From Eubacterium sp. (GTDB taxonomy: Bacteria; Bacillota_A; Clostridia; Peptostreptococcales; Anaerovoracaceae), in the NCBI GenBank assembly GCA_021769545.1, contig JAETSS010000031.1, positions 1 to 9,445 of the forward strand: DNA of 9,445 bases. Direction: 5' to 3'. Below the pieces are notes generated by a model. The model was not told the DNA's origin. It ran no database searches and saw only the letters and a list, made by a program, of their open reading frames with translations. Position numbers and translations under genes: made by a program. Shown piece after piece: positions 7,499 to 9,445 of this stretch. Position 1 is the first letter of the stretch; every line of letters starts with the position of its first letter.

Positions 7499-7527
7499 AT
7501 TCTATCAATTTCCTTTTTTAACCACAA
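7499..7527 (-). promoter_or_regulatory. Candidate promoter of the leftward peptidase-truA operon
   Basis: TAGAAT (7499-7504, 5 of 6) with TTGTGG (7522-7527, 3 of 6) spaced 17 nt, giving a start near 7492 and a leader of about 19 nt carrying the AGGAGG SD. It is the best pair I can find before the peptidase gene, but the -35 is poor. Confidence 0.35.
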
Positions 7528-7578
7528 TATAATTTTGTCTTTTTTGTCGTAATACAGGGAATGCCGTCGTACGTTTTA

Positions 7579-7607
7579 TATAGTAAAGTTGCTGTTTTGA
7601 CTATAAA
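7579..7607 (+). promoter_or_regulatory. Possible promoter/operator region of the REC-Hpt gene
   Basis: TATAAA at 7602-7607 is a reasonable -10 about 45 nt before the start codon, but no consensus -35 stands at 16-18 nt. Instead TATAGT (7579-7584) and its reverse complement ACTATA (7600-7605) form an inverted repeat with a 15-nt spacer overlying the -35/-10 space. A regulator-dependent promoter is one reading; chance in AT-rich DNA is another. Confidence 0.25.
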
Positions 7608-7650
7608 ATCACATTAACGGCACATGAAAGATGATTATAAGGAGAATGTT

Positions 7651-8463
7651 ATGAATAATATATTATTAAATGAAATGGACACAGTTTTGATCGTTGACGA
7701 TACTACAGCAAACCACGAAGTGATACAGGCTTTCCTGAGCGATATCGGAGTCAAGTGCGAAAGCGCCTTTGACGGTATGGAGGCCGTCACTATGTGCGGC
7801 TCGGTGGATGGCGACTACTATTCCCTGATCATGATGGACATAAACCTTCCGTATATGGACGGGCTTGAGACCGCCAAGAAGCTGCGCCGTATCGGTGTGA
7901 CCTCGCCCATTATCGCAGTGACCGCCGCAAGCAAGGATGAACAGAAGATACGGGCCGCGGAAGCGGAGGATATATTCGACCTGATGCTGTTCAAGCCCTT
8001 TAATGCCGCTGCCTTCTATACCACCATATCGCCGTATATCAAGCGCGCCATCCTTCACTCGCTGTCCTCCGAGATCATGTCGGGCGACGGTGATGAGCTG
8101 GGCGCTCTGGACCACGATGTCTGCGACATACATACGGCTATAGAAAACATGGGCAACAGTCCCAGACTTTTCATGAAGCACTTCAACAATTTCAAAAACA
8201 ACAATGCAGATCTGGCCCTTAGACTTTCGGATCTCATCGAAAACGAGAAATACACCGACGCCGCAACACTGTGCCACTCAATAAAGGGGCTGTCGGGAAT
8301 GCTGGGGCTCACTTCACTGTACAGGCATGTCATCGAACTGGAGGATCTGCTGAGAAGCGGCGATATATATATCGGCACGCCGGAACCGCCATCCGGTAAG
8401 ATAGCGAAGGAGCTCATTTCGATAGGGACCGATATAAGGAAAATATGTCAGCTGCAGTTTTAA
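7651..8463 (+). CDS. Response-regulator receiver fused to Hpt domain
   Basis: 270-residue cytosolic signalling protein and the only plus-strand gene. The receiver domain (about 10-130) has all key residues: D16-D17 (VDDTTAN), phospho-acceptor D63 (MMDINLPYMDG), T91 (VTAAS) and K115 (LFKPFN). A C-terminal four-helix Hpt domain (about 158-262) carries the phosphorylatable histidine H209 in CHSIKGLSGMLGL, matching HxxKG-x(4-5)-G. There is no kinase, DNA-binding or enzymatic output domain, so it probably relays phosphate between a kinase and another receiver encoded elsewhere. Start: the frame opens at 7624, but the ATG at 7651 has AAGGAG (7639-7644) 6 nt upstream. It appears monocistronic, divergent from the peptidase gene and ended by a hairpin. 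Partners cannot be identified here. Confidence 0.88.
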   Translation: MNNILLNEMDTVLIVDDTTANHEVIQAFLSDIGVKCESAFDGMEAVTMCGSVDGDYYSLIMMDINLPYMDGLETAKKLRRIGVTSPIIAVTAASKDEQKIRAAEAEDIFDLMLFKPFNAAAFYTTISPYIKRAILHSLSSEIMSGDGDELGALDHDVCDIHTAIENMGNSPRLFMKHFNNFKNNNADLALRLSDLIENEKYTDAATLCHSIKGLSGMLGLTSLYRHVIELEDLLRSGDIYIGTPEPPSGKIAKELISIGTDIRKICQLQF

Positions 8464-8473
8464 CAAACATATA

Positions 8474-8498
8474 GGCAGCCTTTCCCGGCAGCCTTTCC
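8474..8498. repeat. Two tandem copies of a 12-bp unit
   Basis: GGCAGCCTTTCC occurs at 8474-8485 and again at 8487-8498, separated by one C (period 13 bp). It lies in the 95-nt gap after the REC-Hpt stop codon and before the terminator hairpin. It looks like a recent slippage or duplication event; only two copies, so not an array. Confidence 0.7.
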
Positions 8499-8510
8499 AT
8501 CACATAAAGC

Positions 8511-8554
8511 AACAGTCTACAGCGGTATATTCCACACCGTAATAGACTGTTTTC
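8511..8554. terminator. Hairpin terminator between convergent genes
   Basis: AACAGTCTA (8511-8519) pairs perfectly with TAGACTGTT (8543-8551), and an inner CGGT (8523-8526)/ACCG (8536-8539) extends the structure. On the plus strand it ends in TGTTTTCTC, a modest U-tract, so it should stop the REC-Hpt transcript. It also begins 8 nt past the stop codon of the leftward ATP-grasp gene and may serve both, although the minus-strand U-tract (TTGCTTT) is weaker. Confidence 0.65.
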
Positions 8555-8558
8555 TCAA

Positions 8559-9445
8559 TTATCCCATATAATGTTTAAATTTCTTATACTGGTTCATGTC
8601 CCTAAGCAGCAGATAAAGTCTTCTCTTAAGTCCCATATCCTTTTTATAATACAACGAGTGGCAGCATTTATTCTGTTTCACAAGCGCCTTGACCTTCTTG
8701 AGCTTTTCTTCATCCTTCACATATTTGTATACGACTCCGAGAGGTACTACATGCCAGAAGAACGGTTCTTTAACAATGGTCGTTTCAATAGGCTTATGAT
8801 AGAGGAAATCGTCGATTATATATCTGGCAAGGTTGTTTCCTCCGCCTGTTACTCTGTAATGGCTCCTGCCCTGTCTTATGTTTATCTCAAAGATCTTGAA
8901 CTTGCCGTCACGCTCATCAAACTTAAGGTCACAGTCGGCAAAACCCTGATATCCTATATCCTCCAACAGGAATTTTACCTTTTTCATTACATCCTCATGA
9001 CATTCAACGATGGTGGCAGCATTGCTTCCGATACCCTTAGGCGTATGTTCCTCCAACAATACGTTGCCCATGTTCATCATTTTGACCTTATGATCGCTTC
9101 CAACGTAAACATGCAGGTCGTACATGGAAGAATCCTCGCCCGGGATCCTCTCCTGTATTATCATGCTGTTATCGTATCCGTTTTCATATATCTTTTTAAG
9201 AGTTCGCTTAAGCTCGTCCATTTCATCTATGAAATAGACCTTATGCTGTCCCTCAAAGGAATGCTTATTGTAGCTGACACTGCACGACGGCTTAAGGACT
9301 ACAGGGAAATCAAAGGGCAGTTCAAAGTCATCTCCGATCTCGCTGCGATAAACGAATGTCTTGGCATAATCGAGATCATATTTGGAGCAGAGATTGTAAA
9401 AGGTCTCCTTCAATACTATATTGTCCATTACAGCCTTATCTGCAT
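8559..9445 (-). CDS. ATP-grasp carboxylate-amine ligase, D-aspartate-ligase-like (5' end beyond window)
   Basis: The frame is open to the right edge; the visible part has about 294 residues. ATP-grasp features: FPVVLKPSCS with the ATP-binding lysine, a hydrophobic strand ending IIQERIPGEDSSMYDLHVYV, the metal-binding region DCDLKFDERDGKFKIFEINIRQGRS (acidic D and E plus the E-x-N of FEINIR), and VTGGGNNLARYIIDDF. These resemble the carboxylate-amine ligases related to enterococcal D-aspartate ligase, which activate a carboxylate as acyl-phosphate and join it to an amine, often on cell-wall precursors or polymers. An ATG at 9428 has AAGG 5 nt upstream, but the frame continues above it (ADKAV) and full-length relatives have about 100 more N-terminal residues, so I treat it as internal. 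The C-terminus is lysine/arginine-rich, possibly membrane-associated. Substrate unknown. Confidence 0.7.
   Translation of the reverse strand, partial: ADKAVMDNIVLKETFYNLCSKYDLDYAKTFVYRSEIGDDFELPFDFPVVLKPSCSVSYNKHSFEGQHKVYFIDEMDELKRTLKKIYENGYDNSMIIQERIPGEDSSMYDLHVYVGSDHKVKMMNMGNVLLEEHTPKGIGSNAATIVECHEDVMKKVKFLLEDIGYQGFADCDLKFDERDGKFKIFEINIRQGRSHYRVTGGGNNLARYIIDDFLYHKPIETTIVKEPFFWHVVPLGVVYKYVKDEEKLKKVKALVKQNKCCHSLYYKKDMGLKRRLYLLLRDMNQYKKFKHYMG

Noticed and set aside
7584..7606. A sigma-28-type promoter before the REC-Hpt gene
   Set aside because: TAAA and a GCCGATAA-like box are present but only 11 nt apart instead of about 15.
8464..8558. A small gene or CRISPR remnant in the gap with the 12-bp repeat
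   Set aside because: Only two short copies one base apart, no spacer structure, and no frame with a start and SD.
9428..9431. ATG at 9428 as true start of the ATP-grasp gene
   Set aside because: It has an AAGG nearby, but the frame stays open to the edge and the protein would lack the N-terminal domain of the family.

Overview
The window reads as chromosomal DNA from a Gram-positive-type anaerobe, most likely a Clostridia-class Bacillota. This is inferred from strong AGGAGG-type ribosome binding sites, frequent ATA isoleucine codons, the atpI-B-E-F-H-A gene order, and a c subunit with a Na+-type ligand set. No rRNA, tRNA, CRISPR array, insertion sequence or phage gene was seen.

Right to left on the minus strand: (i) 8559-9445 is the C-terminal three quarters of an ATP-grasp carboxylate-amine ligase (D-aspartate-ligase-like), cut by the right edge. 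(ii) 2989-7473 is a tightly packed five-gene run: a short prepilin peptidase (A24), truA, a dCMP deaminase, a TagO/WecA-type undecaprenyl-phosphate sugar-1-phosphate transferase, and a MATE transporter; the last three are joined by 4-nt and 14-nt overlaps. (iii) 1-2812 is the front of the F1Fo ATP synthase operon, atpI-like, atpB, atpE, atpF, atpH and the first 124 codons of atpA, running off the left edge. A good sigma-A-type promoter (TTTACA-17-TAAAAT) sits just before the atpI-like gene, with an AT-rich tract behind it.

The only plus-strand gene is 7651-8463, a REC-Hpt fusion (receiver plus histidine phosphotransfer domain) with no kinase and no output domain. It is divergent from the prepilin peptidase and convergent with the ATP-grasp gene, separated from the latter by a hairpin terminator.

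The content is mostly conserved housekeeping (energy, RNA modification, nucleotide supply, envelope precursor). I do not see a clearly new multi-gene system. The points worth a second look are local: Na+-type ligands in the c subunit, an inverted repeat overlaying the atp promoter, hairpins in the intercistronic and intergenic spaces of the atp region, a slippery A-AAA-AAC at the tagO/MATE overlap whose -1 frame stops exactly on the MATE start codon, a prepilin peptidase lacking the usual zinc/methylase module, the orphan REC-Hpt phosphorelay protein, and the partial ATP-grasp ligase.
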